From positions 1,178,001 through 1,242,000 of the forward strand of contig NZ_CP020773.1 of assembly GCF_002101335.1 (NCBI RefSeq): a DNA stretch of 64,000 bases, written 5' to 3'. Made by a program: the position numbers and the translations under genes. This document shows positions 8,450 to 15,774 of this stretch, piece after piece (within the stretch, counting starts at the first letter, position 1; the number at the start of each line of letters is the position of its first letter). The notes beneath the pieces were generated by a model. The model worked only from the letters and a program-made list of their open reading frames with translations, was not told where the DNA came from and did not search any database. The DNA is from Staphylococcus lutrae. Its GTDB lineage: Bacteria > Bacillota > Bacilli > Staphylococcales > Staphylococcaceae.

Positions 8450-9349
8450 TTATAATTCATCATCTTCAATCTCTCCTTCCTCATCCGCATCTGCCACACG
8501 TCTTTCCTCACTGTTTGCCGATACAGCTCTTGTTTTTGATGTCCGTTGATACTCCATTGCTGCTAAAGCAAAACCAATCGCTGCAATCGCTAACATAGGG
8601 AGTGATGAGAACGACATCGCGAAATTTTTATCTAAGCCAGCTACCGACGTCCCCAAACCTGATAAACCATTAAACACTGTCACCATTAAAGCAGTAATAA
8701 TAAAACCTAAAATGAAGTAAGGATAGTGCTTTTTCAATGGTAAATAACGTAATAAAATCGCAAATCCGACTGCTGGTAAAACCGCCCCAGCCACAGTCAA
8801 TCCGTCACCTAACCATTTTAAATCTCCATTTAAATAATCAACAATGTTTCTAACCACACCGCCTCCAAATGAAAGAGCTAAACATACTGGAATTGCACGT
8901 GATAATGCCCATGGAATCGCGCCATACAGAAAGTTACGCTCAATCCCTTTGTAATCCATTTGTTCAATTTTTCTATCGATACGATGTGCAAAGAATGTAT
9001 TTGTGAAACGCGCCAAAATATCAGTTTGAATCATTAAACTTGCAACTGGTACAGCTAAGGTCGCTAACGCTTGTTGTGGATTCATACCTAACGCTACTGA
9101 GAATGCAACCGCTAGTACCGTTCCAGAGTTTGCATCAATACGAGATGCGCCACCAAATGTACCAACACCTAAAATAGTCAGTTGCATCCCACCACCGATA
9201 ATTAAACCTGTTGTCACATCACCCATAATCAATCCTGAAATAATCCCTGCAAAAACAGGATGACCAAAAATGTTAAACTGTAAATCATCCAAAATTTGAT
9301 AACCCGCGTACAGTGTCAAAAGTACGATTTGCCACCATAAAATCTCCAT
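8450..9349 (-). CDS. agaW: PTS mannose-family IIC component
   Basis: This 299-residue polytopic protein binds the sugar. Family features include a first helix followed by DDLQFNIFGHPVFAGIISGLIMGD, then GGGMQLTILGVGTFGGASRIDANSG. The last 30 residues form a hydrophilic, strongly acidic tail (EEGEIEDDEL), slightly unusual for the family. GAGGAGG stands eight bases before ATG 9349. It sits between IIB (20 bases upstream) and IID. Specificity for galactosamine, GalNAc or galacto-N-biose is inferred from the operon partners and not from residues in this protein. Confidence 0.88.
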   Translation of the reverse strand: MEILWWQIVLLTLYAGYQILDDLQFNIFGHPVFAGIISGLIMGDVTTGLIIGGGMQLTILGVGTFGGASRIDANSGTVLAVAFSVALGMNPQQALATLAVPVASLMIQTDILARFTNTFFAHRIDRKIEQMDYKGIERNFLYGAIPWALSRAIPVCLALSFGGGVVRNIVDYLNGDLKWLGDGLTVAGAVLPAVGFAILLRYLPLKKHYPYFILGFIITALMVTVFNGLSGLGTSVAGLDKNFAMSFSSLPMLAIAAIGFALAAMEYQRTSKTRAVSANSEERRVADADEEGEIEDDEL

Positions 9350-9368
9350 AATGAACGCCTCCTCATCC

Positions 9369-9848
9369 TTATGCTTTAATTAATGACATGAAATCAACCG
9401 CTTTATCATTAGGTACCATTTGCGAAACAATGTGAACACCTTTTTCTGCTAATGCTTTGAAATCAGCCACATCTTCATCCGTAATATTGATGGAGTTCGT
9501 CACCGAACGTGTTTCATCGGTTTGTGACATGTTTCCCACATTGAGCTCATCGATTGCGACACCGTGTTCAACTAATTTCACAAAACGATCCGGGCGCTTC
9601 GCAATAATCATGATCCGCTGAGAATCATATTTACCATTTTTAATATTGTTTGCTGCTTTTTCAATCGGTAACACACTGAGTTTAATCCCTGCAGGCGTCG
9701 CAAGCTTTAACGCTTGTTTGTCAATATCGCTTTGTGCAACTTCATCGTCAATCACCATAAAGCGACCAATATTTAACTTTGTTGCCCATAAGTTTGCGAC
9801 TTGTCCGTGAATCAATCTACCGTCAATTCTGTTTCCAATAATTGCCAT
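9369..9848 (-). CDS. agaV: PTS mannose-family IIB component
   Basis: This 159-residue cytoplasmic IIB protein has its phosphorylated histidine in RIDGRLIHGQVANLW near the N terminus. MVIDDEVAQSDIDKQALKLA and the NVGNMSQTDETRSVT segment follow, as in mannose/galactosamine-type IIB subunits. The chosen start is ATG 9848, seven bases after GGAGAG; an upstream in-frame TTG at 9854 is a weaker choice. It begins the four-gene PTS block and lies 12 bases after the end of the beta-galactosidase frame, so it is cotranscribed with it. Confidence 0.88.
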   Translation of the reverse strand: MAIIGNRIDGRLIHGQVANLWATKLNIGRFMVIDDEVAQSDIDKQALKLATPAGIKLSVLPIEKAANNIKNGKYDSQRIMIIAKRPDRFVKLVEHGVAIDELNVGNMSQTDETRSVTNSINITDEDVADFKALAEKGVHIVSQMVPNDKAVDFMSLIKA

Positions 9849-9860
9849 TATCAATCTCTC

Positions 9861-11183
9861 CTATACATTAGAAAATTTTGGTGTTGCCATTAATTGAATC
9901 TGTTCTGCATATTTCCCTTCTGAATCAAACACAATCAATTCATTGTGCCCTTCTTTTAAGAACGACTTGGGGATATATAAGGATTGTGAAGGGCCTACTT
10001 CCCAATAACGACCGATGTTGATCCCATTCACGATAACGATCCCTTTTCCGAAACCGCTTACATCAATATGCGTAGGTTGAGGCACATCGACATCAAATGT
10101 GTACTGGTAAAAAGCCGGTTGCTGTGCCGACCACTTGCCGTTAAAATGGTCTGATTTGAGTCGGTCGAAATCGATATCAAACTGCTCCCACTCCTGAACA
10201 AAGTGTAAATCTTGCATTAAGCCTTGGCCCAATCCTTTGCGCTGTGTCGGTGCTAACAATTTGTAACCGTAATTGACTCGCCCCATATTTTCAACGAGCA
10301 CATCGACTTGCGGTTGCGCAGATGAGAGTGTCACTTCAAAAGTATCCCCTATTTCTTCCTGATATGCCGTGTACACATGTTCATGATCCACAAAGCAATG
10401 GACACGATCTCTGGCATCCACAAGGCGCAACTTCTCTTGTTCTGTCGCTTTATGAATATGTGTACGATAAACCATATAGCCATAACCTGAACCCGCTTCT
10501 TCCATCGTTTGTGGATAAAAAGCCGTTGTTTTTGTTGAAATCTCTTCAAGAATTTCGAATAGATTCACTTTAGCGCGTAACGGAATATCTTGAATGGCCA
10601 TTAACGTTTTCCTTCTCGGCTCATGCTGCACAATATCAGGTATTTCCTCTTTTAGCATCGCTTGCAATGCAAAGTATTTCTGTGTCGGATTCCCTACTTC
10701 ATCCAAAGGCGCATGATAATCATAAGAGGTCACTTGTGGTAAATCTTTCGTCCCTCGTGCGGAACACCCATTCCAGAAACCGAAATTTGTCCCTCCATGA
10801 AACATGTATAAGTTCAGGGAACCAAGCTGCACGGCATGACGTACTTCTTCAGCTAAATCATCACTATCGCGTTTAATCACAGGTTCGCCCCAACGATTAA
10901 ACCAGCCATCCCAAAATTCCATACACATGAGGGGCCATTTTTTGCCAAATTCTTGTTGGTACACCTTTAAATTGTCAAAGTTTTGAATCGTCCGAGAACC
11001 GAAATTGCCTGTCGGTAAAATGTCATCTTCAATCAGACTTCCTGCACGTAAACATTGATCCCATGCCCCATCAGAAGTGAACAATGGAACGGTGACACCT
11101 TCTTGACGCATCATCTCTGCCAATGCGCGTAAGTAAACGTGATCTTGTCCAAATGAACCATATTCATTTTCGACTTGCATCAT
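9861..11183 (-). CDS. bgaC: GH35 beta-galactosidase, C-terminal part (frameshifted bgaC)
   Basis: This 440-residue frame carries the larger part of a glycoside hydrolase family 35 enzyme of BgaC type. It holds both catalytic glutamates: the acid/base in QVENEYGSFG at the very start and the nucleophile in CMEFWDGWFNRWGEP. Galactose-binding beta domains follow, with GFGKGIVIVNGINIGRYWE near the end. The first 150 residues of the family are encoded in another frame at 11180-11632. One base seems to be missing in a GGGGGCC tract near 11192. Its ATG overlaps the upstream stop as ATGA and follows AAGGGGG by nine bases, so separate translation is conceivable. No signal peptide is seen, so cleavage of imported Gal-beta-1,3-GalNAc in the cytoplasm is inferred. 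Confidence 0.8.
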   Translation of the reverse strand: MMQVENEYGSFGQDHVYLRALAEMMRQEGVTVPLFTSDGAWDQCLRAGSLIEDDILPTGNFGSRTIQNFDNLKVYQQEFGKKWPLMCMEFWDGWFNRWGEPVIKRDSDDLAEEVRHAVQLGSLNLYMFHGGTNFGFWNGCSARGTKDLPQVTSYDYHAPLDEVGNPTQKYFALQAMLKEEIPDIVQHEPRRKTLMAIQDIPLRAKVNLFEILEEISTKTTAFYPQTMEEAGSGYGYMVYRTHIHKATEQEKLRLVDARDRVHCFVDHEHVYTAYQEEIGDTFEVTLSSAQPQVDVLVENMGRVNYGYKLLAPTQRKGLGQGLMQDLHFVQEWEQFDIDFDRLKSDHFNGKWSAQQPAFYQYTFDVDVPQPTHIDVSGFGKGIVIVNGINIGRYWEVGPSQSLYIPKSFLKEGHNELIVFDSEGKYAEQIQLMATPKFSNV

Positions 11184-11632
11184 AATGATAGGCCCCCTTG
11201 ATCCACTTGTAAAGGGGTTAAAATTTTGAAAAGCGCATGATAGTATTTTTTAACTTTAGCCAAATAAGCTTGATCTCTTGAACGAATGCGCATCGTCCGA
11301 TCATTGAGTAACCATGCGGGAAAGCCTCCGAACTCCCATTCCGCACAAATATAAGGGGAGGGGCGCACAATCACATAAAGCCCTTGTGATTGTGCACATT
11401 CGATGAAATATTTTAAATCTTTATGCCCTGTAAAATCATACGTATCTTCTACCGTTTCATGAAAATTCCAAGGTACATACGTTTCTACAGTGTTAAACCC
11501 TAGTGCTTTCAAATTATACAAAGAGTCCTCCCAATCATCTCTCGGTATTCTAAAATAATGAATCGCACCGGATAAAATTTGAATCGGTTGTCCATCTAAT
11601 AAAAACGTATCTTTGATTTCAAAACGATTCAC
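11180..11632 (-). CDS. bgaC: GH35 beta-galactosidase, N-terminal part (frameshifted bgaC)
   Basis: This 150-residue frame is the N-terminal third of the GH35 TIM barrel. It includes LSGAIHYFRIPRDDWEDSL, NTVETYVPWNFHE and VIVRPSPYICAEWEFGGFPAWLL, all diagnostic of BgaC-type beta-galactosidases. It runs to LTPLQVDQGG and then diverges into LSL and a TGA stop. The expected PIIMMQVENEYG appears in the -1 frame. It lacks both catalytic glutamates and cannot be active alone. The gene lies between lacD and the PTS genes. Together the two frames would give about 590 residues, the usual family length, so the lesion is a single-base change. Confidence 0.8.
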   Translation of the reverse strand: MNRFEIKDTFLLDGQPIQILSGAIHYFRIPRDDWEDSLYNLKALGFNTVETYVPWNFHETVEDTYDFTGHKDLKYFIECAQSQGLYVIVRPSPYICAEWEFGGFPAWLLNDRTMRIRSRDQAYLAKVKKYYHALFKILTPLQVDQGGLSL

Positions 11633-11644
11633 GTCATCACCCCA

Positions 11645-12586
11645 TTAGGATTGAATTGATGTAGCTGTCTTTCTATTGACTTCATTCAATGCTTGTAAAT
11701 GTGCAAGACCTGTTGTTTCCAACCATGTTGTCGCTGCTTTCTCTCCTGCTTTTACAAAGACCTCTGTTGCACCTTTCCATGTCGCACGACCACATAAAAT
11801 ACCGTTAAAATGTGCGCCATGATCCGCAGCAAACTGTAACGAATCCATAAAGAGTTGGGCAGAGACACCCCCACTCAAATAGATATAAGGTAAGTCTGTT
11901 GATGCATCTTGCGCTTTAAATGCTGCTGCTGCTTCGGCTTGCGTCATCACCGTTTCTTCACCGAATCCTTCTACAAAGTTCATGTTGACTGGGATTTCCA
12001 CCTTTAATGTGTCGACTTGAAAACGCGGTTCACTAAAGACACGCATGGCTTCATTTACCTTATGTGGACGCACTTTAGCAAATGCAGCGCCCTTTTCATC
12101 ACCAATCGTGTCATCATAAGTCAAAATTTCAAGCAAAAACGGGATGTTTTCGGCCTGACATTCCGCACCGATTCGTTCAATCATCGCTTGCTTTTTCTGA
12201 TTGATGGCATCCGGCTCATCGACATCGTAGTAAAGTAAAAATTTGACGGCATCCGCGCCCACTTCACGTAAACGTCTGACACTTTGATCTTCAATCAATC
12301 GTGGTAACCGCCCAGGTCGAGACGTATCATAACCCGTCTGCTCATAAGATAAAATCAATCCTGAGTGCGCATCGTTTGCTTTTGCTGCCGCAAGACCGTA
12401 TTCGGGATCGACTAAGAAACTCGATGCCTGTGGTGTGAGGACTTCAGCAACCATCTTTTTGAAAAGTGACATATCCGCTTCACTCGCCTCGTCCCCGAGT
12501 AATTTTCTTAACGCACCACGTTGATCTACCGCTATCGCCGCATAAATCCCCTGTTCATCTACTAAACGACTTAAGTCTTTCACCAT
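11645..12586 (-). CDS. lacD: Tagatose-1,6-bisphosphate aldolase (class I, LacD type)
   Basis: This 313-residue class I aldolase cleaves tagatose-1,6-bisphosphate to dihydroxyacetone phosphate and glyceraldehyde-3-phosphate. LacD features include YAAIAVDQRGALRKLL at the N terminus, SSFLVDPEYGL, VKFLLYYDVDEPD (the expected Schiff-base lysine region), DTLKVEIPVNM and YIYLSGGVSAQLF. The start is ATG 12586, preceded by GGAGAG at six bases. The upstream open frame overlaps lacC and is not used. The start overlaps the end of lacC by seven bases. In this operon it completes the path from galactosamine-6-P through tagatose-6-P. Confidence 0.9.
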   Translation of the reverse strand: MVKDLSRLVDEQGIYAAIAVDQRGALRKLLGDEASEADMSLFKKMVAEVLTPQASSFLVDPEYGLAAAKANDAHSGLILSYEQTGYDTSRPGRLPRLIEDQSVRRLREVGADAVKFLLYYDVDEPDAINQKKQAMIERIGAECQAENIPFLLEILTYDDTIGDEKGAAFAKVRPHKVNEAMRVFSEPRFQVDTLKVEIPVNMNFVEGFGEETVMTQAEAAAAFKAQDASTDLPYIYLSGGVSAQLFMDSLQFAADHGAHFNGILCGRATWKGATEVFVKAGEKAATTWLETTGLAHLQALNEVNRKTATSIQS

Positions 12587-13518
12587 GTATATCTCTCCAC
12601 TCTCATTTCTTTTTGTAATTCCGCTACTTGATCCACATCTATGCACCCTGTTTGCTCTTGCAATGCGTTTGAAGTGCCACACGCTAAAGCGAGACGAATC
12701 AATGCTTCGGGTTCTAGCGCTTGTTCAACACCATAAGCAATTCCGGCAACAGTTGAATCCCCAGACCCCACTGGATTGACAATGTCTTGATGCGGAATCG
12801 TCGCACGATAAAGTTGTTGCTGCCATTTCACGAGTGCGCCATCTCCCCCTAGCGTTAAAAAGACATCGCAATGCTCAAACATCGCATGCGTCTGCAATAT
12901 TCGGGCAATATCCTCAATCGTCAAATCTGTCTCATCGACTAACATTTCAAATTCTGACTGATTCGGTTTGATGCAATGAATCGGAAGCTGTGCTTGTAAT
13001 AATGCTTTCAACTCTCCTGCATGTGTGTCCACAATATGATAGGTTTGTTCCGTTGCACGTAAAATACGCGCCATGTGGTCGAATTTGGAGTGACCTTCAA
13101 ATTGTGGAGAACTACCGCTGATCGTCATCACCTTAGCGCCTGCAGTTTGCTCGATCATCGTGTCAAAATACGTTTGCTGCTCATCCGCTAAAATCGTAGG
13201 GCCTTGTTCGAGAATCTCCGTCTGTGACTGTCCATCATTCAGTGCGATACTTTGTCTCGTTTGCCCTTCAATCCGTGTGAACGCACTAGTAATGCCCATC
13301 GCTGTTAATGTCTCCTCAATCCATTGGCCATTGGCACCCCCGATATACCCCAATGCACAATGCGTTGCACCTAACTGATGGAGCACTTTTGTGACATTGA
13401 TTCCTTTACCTCCAGGGTTTTCAATTTTCCGTTGAACACGATGGACCTCGCCCACCACTAATGGATTGATTTGATACGTTATATCCACAGAAGGATTAAA
13501 TGTATGTGTTGCTATCAT
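12580..13518 (-). CDS. lacC: Tagatose-6-phosphate kinase (LacC, PfkB family)
   Basis: This 312-residue PfkB-family kinase phosphorylates tagatose-6-P at C1. Family signatures are present: THTFNPSVDITYQI at the N terminus, KIENPGGKGINVTKVL (first PfkB motif) and NPVGSGDSTVAGIAYG (second motif with catalytic Asp and anion hole). Substrate assignment within 1-phosphofructokinase/LacC enzymes rests on the adjacent lacD and agaS. ATG 13518 is six bases after GGGTGA; a GTG nine bases earlier overlaps the agaS stop and is an alternative. Both starts are tightly coupled to agaS. Confidence 0.88.
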   Translation of the reverse strand: MIATHTFNPSVDITYQINPLVVGEVHRVQRKIENPGGKGINVTKVLHQLGATHCALGYIGGANGQWIEETLTAMGITSAFTRIEGQTRQSIALNDGQSQTEILEQGPTILADEQQTYFDTMIEQTAGAKVMTISGSSPQFEGHSKFDHMARILRATEQTYHIVDTHAGELKALLQAQLPIHCIKPNQSEFEMLVDETDLTIEDIARILQTHAMFEHCDVFLTLGGDGALVKWQQQLYRATIPHQDIVNPVGSGDSTVAGIAYGVEQALEPEALIRLALACGTSNALQEQTGCIDVDQVAELQKEMRVERYTW

Positions 13519-13523
13519 GTCTA

Positions 13524-14639
13524 TCACCCTTTTACAGGATAAATCGTAACCCCTTTAACGACACGATTGATAAAACCGTCCGGGCTCGGATTATCCGGAT
13601 TTAAACCTAGTGCATCAGCGCGTTGTGCAGCAAGTAATTGACCAAATATTAAATATTGTAAAGCGAGCTCCATATCCGATAATGCTTCAGAGTTTGGCAA
13701 TTGGACGGTATGCGCACCTTTATCATCTTGGCCATCTAAAATATAAACTTTATAGCGATCTGTCACTTCCCCTACCTCTCGAATTAAATCATCCTCATAT
13801 TGACGGTGGTAAGGTTGATTACTTCGCATCATAATGAAAATCGCATCTTTACTTAAACCCGCCTTTGGTCCATGTCTGAAACCTAACGTCGTTTCTCGTG
13901 CAATTTCGGTTTGTCCAGCTGTCAATTCGTTAAGCTTCAAACTGACTTCTTTTGTCAATTCACCAATCAACCCTGTCGCCACATAAAAGACTTTTGAGAA
14001 ATCAAGCTGATTCACAGCTTTCGCTTGTTGTTCTAACCATTCAAAATTCGTTGTCATTATGTCAAAAAAACGAGGATGGACTGTCCCACCAAAAAGAAGG
14101 TAACTCGCGAATAACATTGATGAAAAGCTCGATGTCATCGCTAATGATTGATCATTCGTCTCTTCAGGTAACACAATTTTAAATACGTGGGCATCATCAC
14201 TATCATATGCACCTAAAAAACCTTCTTGATTGTTCGTAATAAACAAGTGATATACATTTTGAGATAATGTATTCGCAAACTCTACCGTTGCTTTTGTCTC
14301 TGGACTATTGCCAGAGCGTGCAAACGATACGATTAAATATACCGTTTCCGCATCGATATACAGATGGGGATCTGTCACAAAATGTGTTGTCGGTACGGAT
14401 TCAAACTCAAAACGAGGCATGACCGATGTATGACGTGCCATGCGGACGACGTCACCAACATAAGCACTTGAACCTGCCCCTGTGAACATCACTTTCAACT
14501 TTTTGTCTGGGTGCTGTTGCTCAATTTGGCGAACAAATTGTTCAAAGTCCGCTCGCTTTTCTTGAACAATATTAAATGTTTTTTGTAAAGTTTTTGGTTG
14601 TTGCTTTATTTCACGATAAGTATCTGTCTCATATAACAC
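13524..14639 (-). CDS. agaS: Galactosamine-6-phosphate deaminase/isomerase (SIS domain, AgaS)
   Basis: This 371-residue double-SIS protein is of AgaS type and converts galactosamine-6-P to tagatose-6-P plus ammonia. The first SIS domain holds VMFTGAGSSAYVGDVV and VSFARSGNSPET. The second holds TTLGFRHGPKAGLS and, near the end, LGLNPDNPSPDGFINRVVKGVTIY, an AgaS signature. The start is GTG 14639 with GGAGG seven bases before it. It lies 22 bases after the regulator gene and overlaps or abuts lacC. It links the deacetylase product to the tagatose branch. Confidence 0.9.
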   Translation of the reverse strand: MLYETDTYREIKQQPKTLQKTFNIVQEKRADFEQFVRQIEQQHPDKKLKVMFTGAGSSAYVGDVVRMARHTSVMPRFEFESVPTTHFVTDPHLYIDAETVYLIVSFARSGNSPETKATVEFANTLSQNVYHLFITNNQEGFLGAYDSDDAHVFKIVLPEETNDQSLAMTSSFSSMLFASYLLFGGTVHPRFFDIMTTNFEWLEQQAKAVNQLDFSKVFYVATGLIGELTKEVSLKLNELTAGQTEIARETTLGFRHGPKAGLSKDAIFIMMRSNQPYHRQYEDDLIREVGEVTDRYKVYILDGQDDKGAHTVQLPNSEALSDMELALQYLIFGQLLAAQRADALGLNPDNPSPDGFINRVVKGVTIYPVKG

Positions 14640-14661
14640 AATAGTGCCTCCATTCCATTTT

Positions 14662-15372
14662 TCACATCAATTTCACAGTGTATTTATATTTATGACCGCT
14701 TGCGACACTTTGAGTAAACTCAATCAAATGCCCCTCCATATAACTGAAACGTTCAATAAACATACAACTGTCATCAGGGGTGCCATTCAATAATTTGGCA
14801 TACTCTTTACTTAGTTTACTCGCTGTCAAATTTTCATATGCATTCGTAATTTGCAATCCATAATGATGATTAAGTGTTTCATATAAAGAAACCCGATTAA
14901 AATCAAACTGTTCTAATCCTTCGCAAAAACGCATCGGTAAATAGCTGACCTCATAAATCAATGGGACGTTGTTAGACAACCTCAGGCGCTTAAGCTCATA
15001 AACATATTGATACGGTGTGAGATTCATTTTCTCTTGTAAAAATGAGGTAGAGGGTATGAGCTTAATACTCAACATCTTTGTACTTGCCTCATCACCATTT
15101 TTTTCTATCTCGTCTTTAAAACTATAAAGTGCATTTAAAAATTGCGTATACTGACTTCCGAGTACAAACGAACCTTTGCCATGCTCACGCTTAATCAGAT
15201 GATCTTTCTCTAAACGATCGAGCGCTTCTCGAACTGTAATACGACTGACACCAAATTGCTCACAAAGTTTACGTTCAGAAGGTATTTTGTCCCCTTCTTT
15301 GTACACGCCATCTTTAATACGACTATGAATGCCCTTATAGATTTGATAATATAACGGCAATTTCTCAGACAT
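14662..15372 (-). CDS. GntR/HutC-family repressor of the aga locus
   Basis: This 236-residue regulator has an N-terminal winged helix (about 5-70) containing KIPSERKLCEQFGVSRITVREALDRL. A UTRA ligand-binding domain follows, with YVYELKRLRLSNNVPLIYEVSYLP and ENLTASKLSKEYAKLL. HutC-subfamily members sense phosphorylated sugars or amino sugars. It is the first gene of the aga operon. The operon promoter (TTTACA, 17 bases, TATAAT) lies directly upstream, and a TGGTTATAACCA palindrome sits at the expected transcription start, suggesting autoregulation. A second copy in the divergent region suggests control of the GH101 gene. GalNAc-6-P or GalN-6-P as inducer is a guess from pathway logic. Confidence 0.85.
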   Translation of the reverse strand: MSEKLPLYYQIYKGIHSRIKDGVYKEGDKIPSERKLCEQFGVSRITVREALDRLEKDHLIKREHGKGSFVLGSQYTQFLNALYSFKDEIEKNGDEASTKMLSIKLIPSTSFLQEKMNLTPYQYVYELKRLRLSNNVPLIYEVSYLPMRFCEGLEQFDFNRVSLYETLNHHYGLQITNAYENLTASKLSKEYAKLLNGTPDDSCMFIERFSYMEGHLIEFTQSVASGHKYKYTVKLM

Positions 15373-15387
15373 TTTTTCACCACCTAC

Positions 15388-15399
15388 TGGTTATAACCA
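15388..15399. promoter_or_regulatory. Palindromic operator candidate O1
   Basis: TGGTTATAACCA is a perfect 12-base palindrome within the longer word CTGGTTATAACCACTT. It overlaps the expected start point of the operon transcript. The same word, with one change, recurs at 15539. Confidence 0.6.
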
Positions 15400-15405
15400 C
15401 TTCAA

Positions 15406-15434
15406 ATTATAAAGTGCTTCATTATTTTTGTAAA
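15406..15434 (-). promoter_or_regulatory. Promoter of the aga operon
   Basis: On the minus strand TTTACA (15429-15434), a 17-base spacer and TATAAT (15406-15411) make a strong sigma-A promoter. It lies 34 bases before the regulator start codon and abuts operator O1. Confidence 0.75.
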
Positions 15435-15539
15435 GACTTTAATTTTAATATTTACGCTTTATTAACGCTATTTCTATGATATCAAATCGTATTCATTACG
15501 AAATAATATGCAGATTAAAAAAATTTTTTCGCACTAATC

Positions 15540-15551
15540 TGGTTATTACCA
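15540..15551. promoter_or_regulatory. Palindromic operator candidate O2
   Basis: TGGTTATTACCA repeats operator O1 with one central change and keeps the flanks CTGG and ACCACTT. It lies about 160 bases upstream of the GH101 promoter. A half-site TTGGTTATA overlaps the GH101 -10 region near 15729. Confidence 0.5.
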
Positions 15552-15711
15552 CTTTCAAAAATTATCAAGCGTGTTAATTTTTTAACAATTCTAAAAACAA
15601 TGTCCGGTGTACATTTCCACTATTTTAGAAGTGGCCTTATCCTCCTAAAAACTGGTATTATTTTACGACCCAAAAACAACCTTAAATACTGTCATACCAA
15701 TGATGTAAGGG

Positions 15712-15740
15712 TTTACAAAATAAATTGTTGGTTATATATT
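15712..15740 (+). promoter_or_regulatory. Promoter of the GH101 gene
   Basis: TTTACA (15712-15717), a 17-base spacer and TATATT (15735-15740) precede the ribosome-binding site by about 15 bases. The word TTGGTTATA, half of the operator, overlaps the -10 element. Confidence 0.55.
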
Positions 15741-15774
15741 TTATTTAATTAACATTTGAGGAGTGCATAGAATC

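Noticed and set aside
11180..11200. Programmed -1 ribosomal frameshift in bgaC
   Set aside because: The zero-frame codons CAA GGG GGC do not form a canonical X XXY YYZ slippery heptamer, so I treat it as a base deletion or stop-start overlap unless protein data say otherwise.
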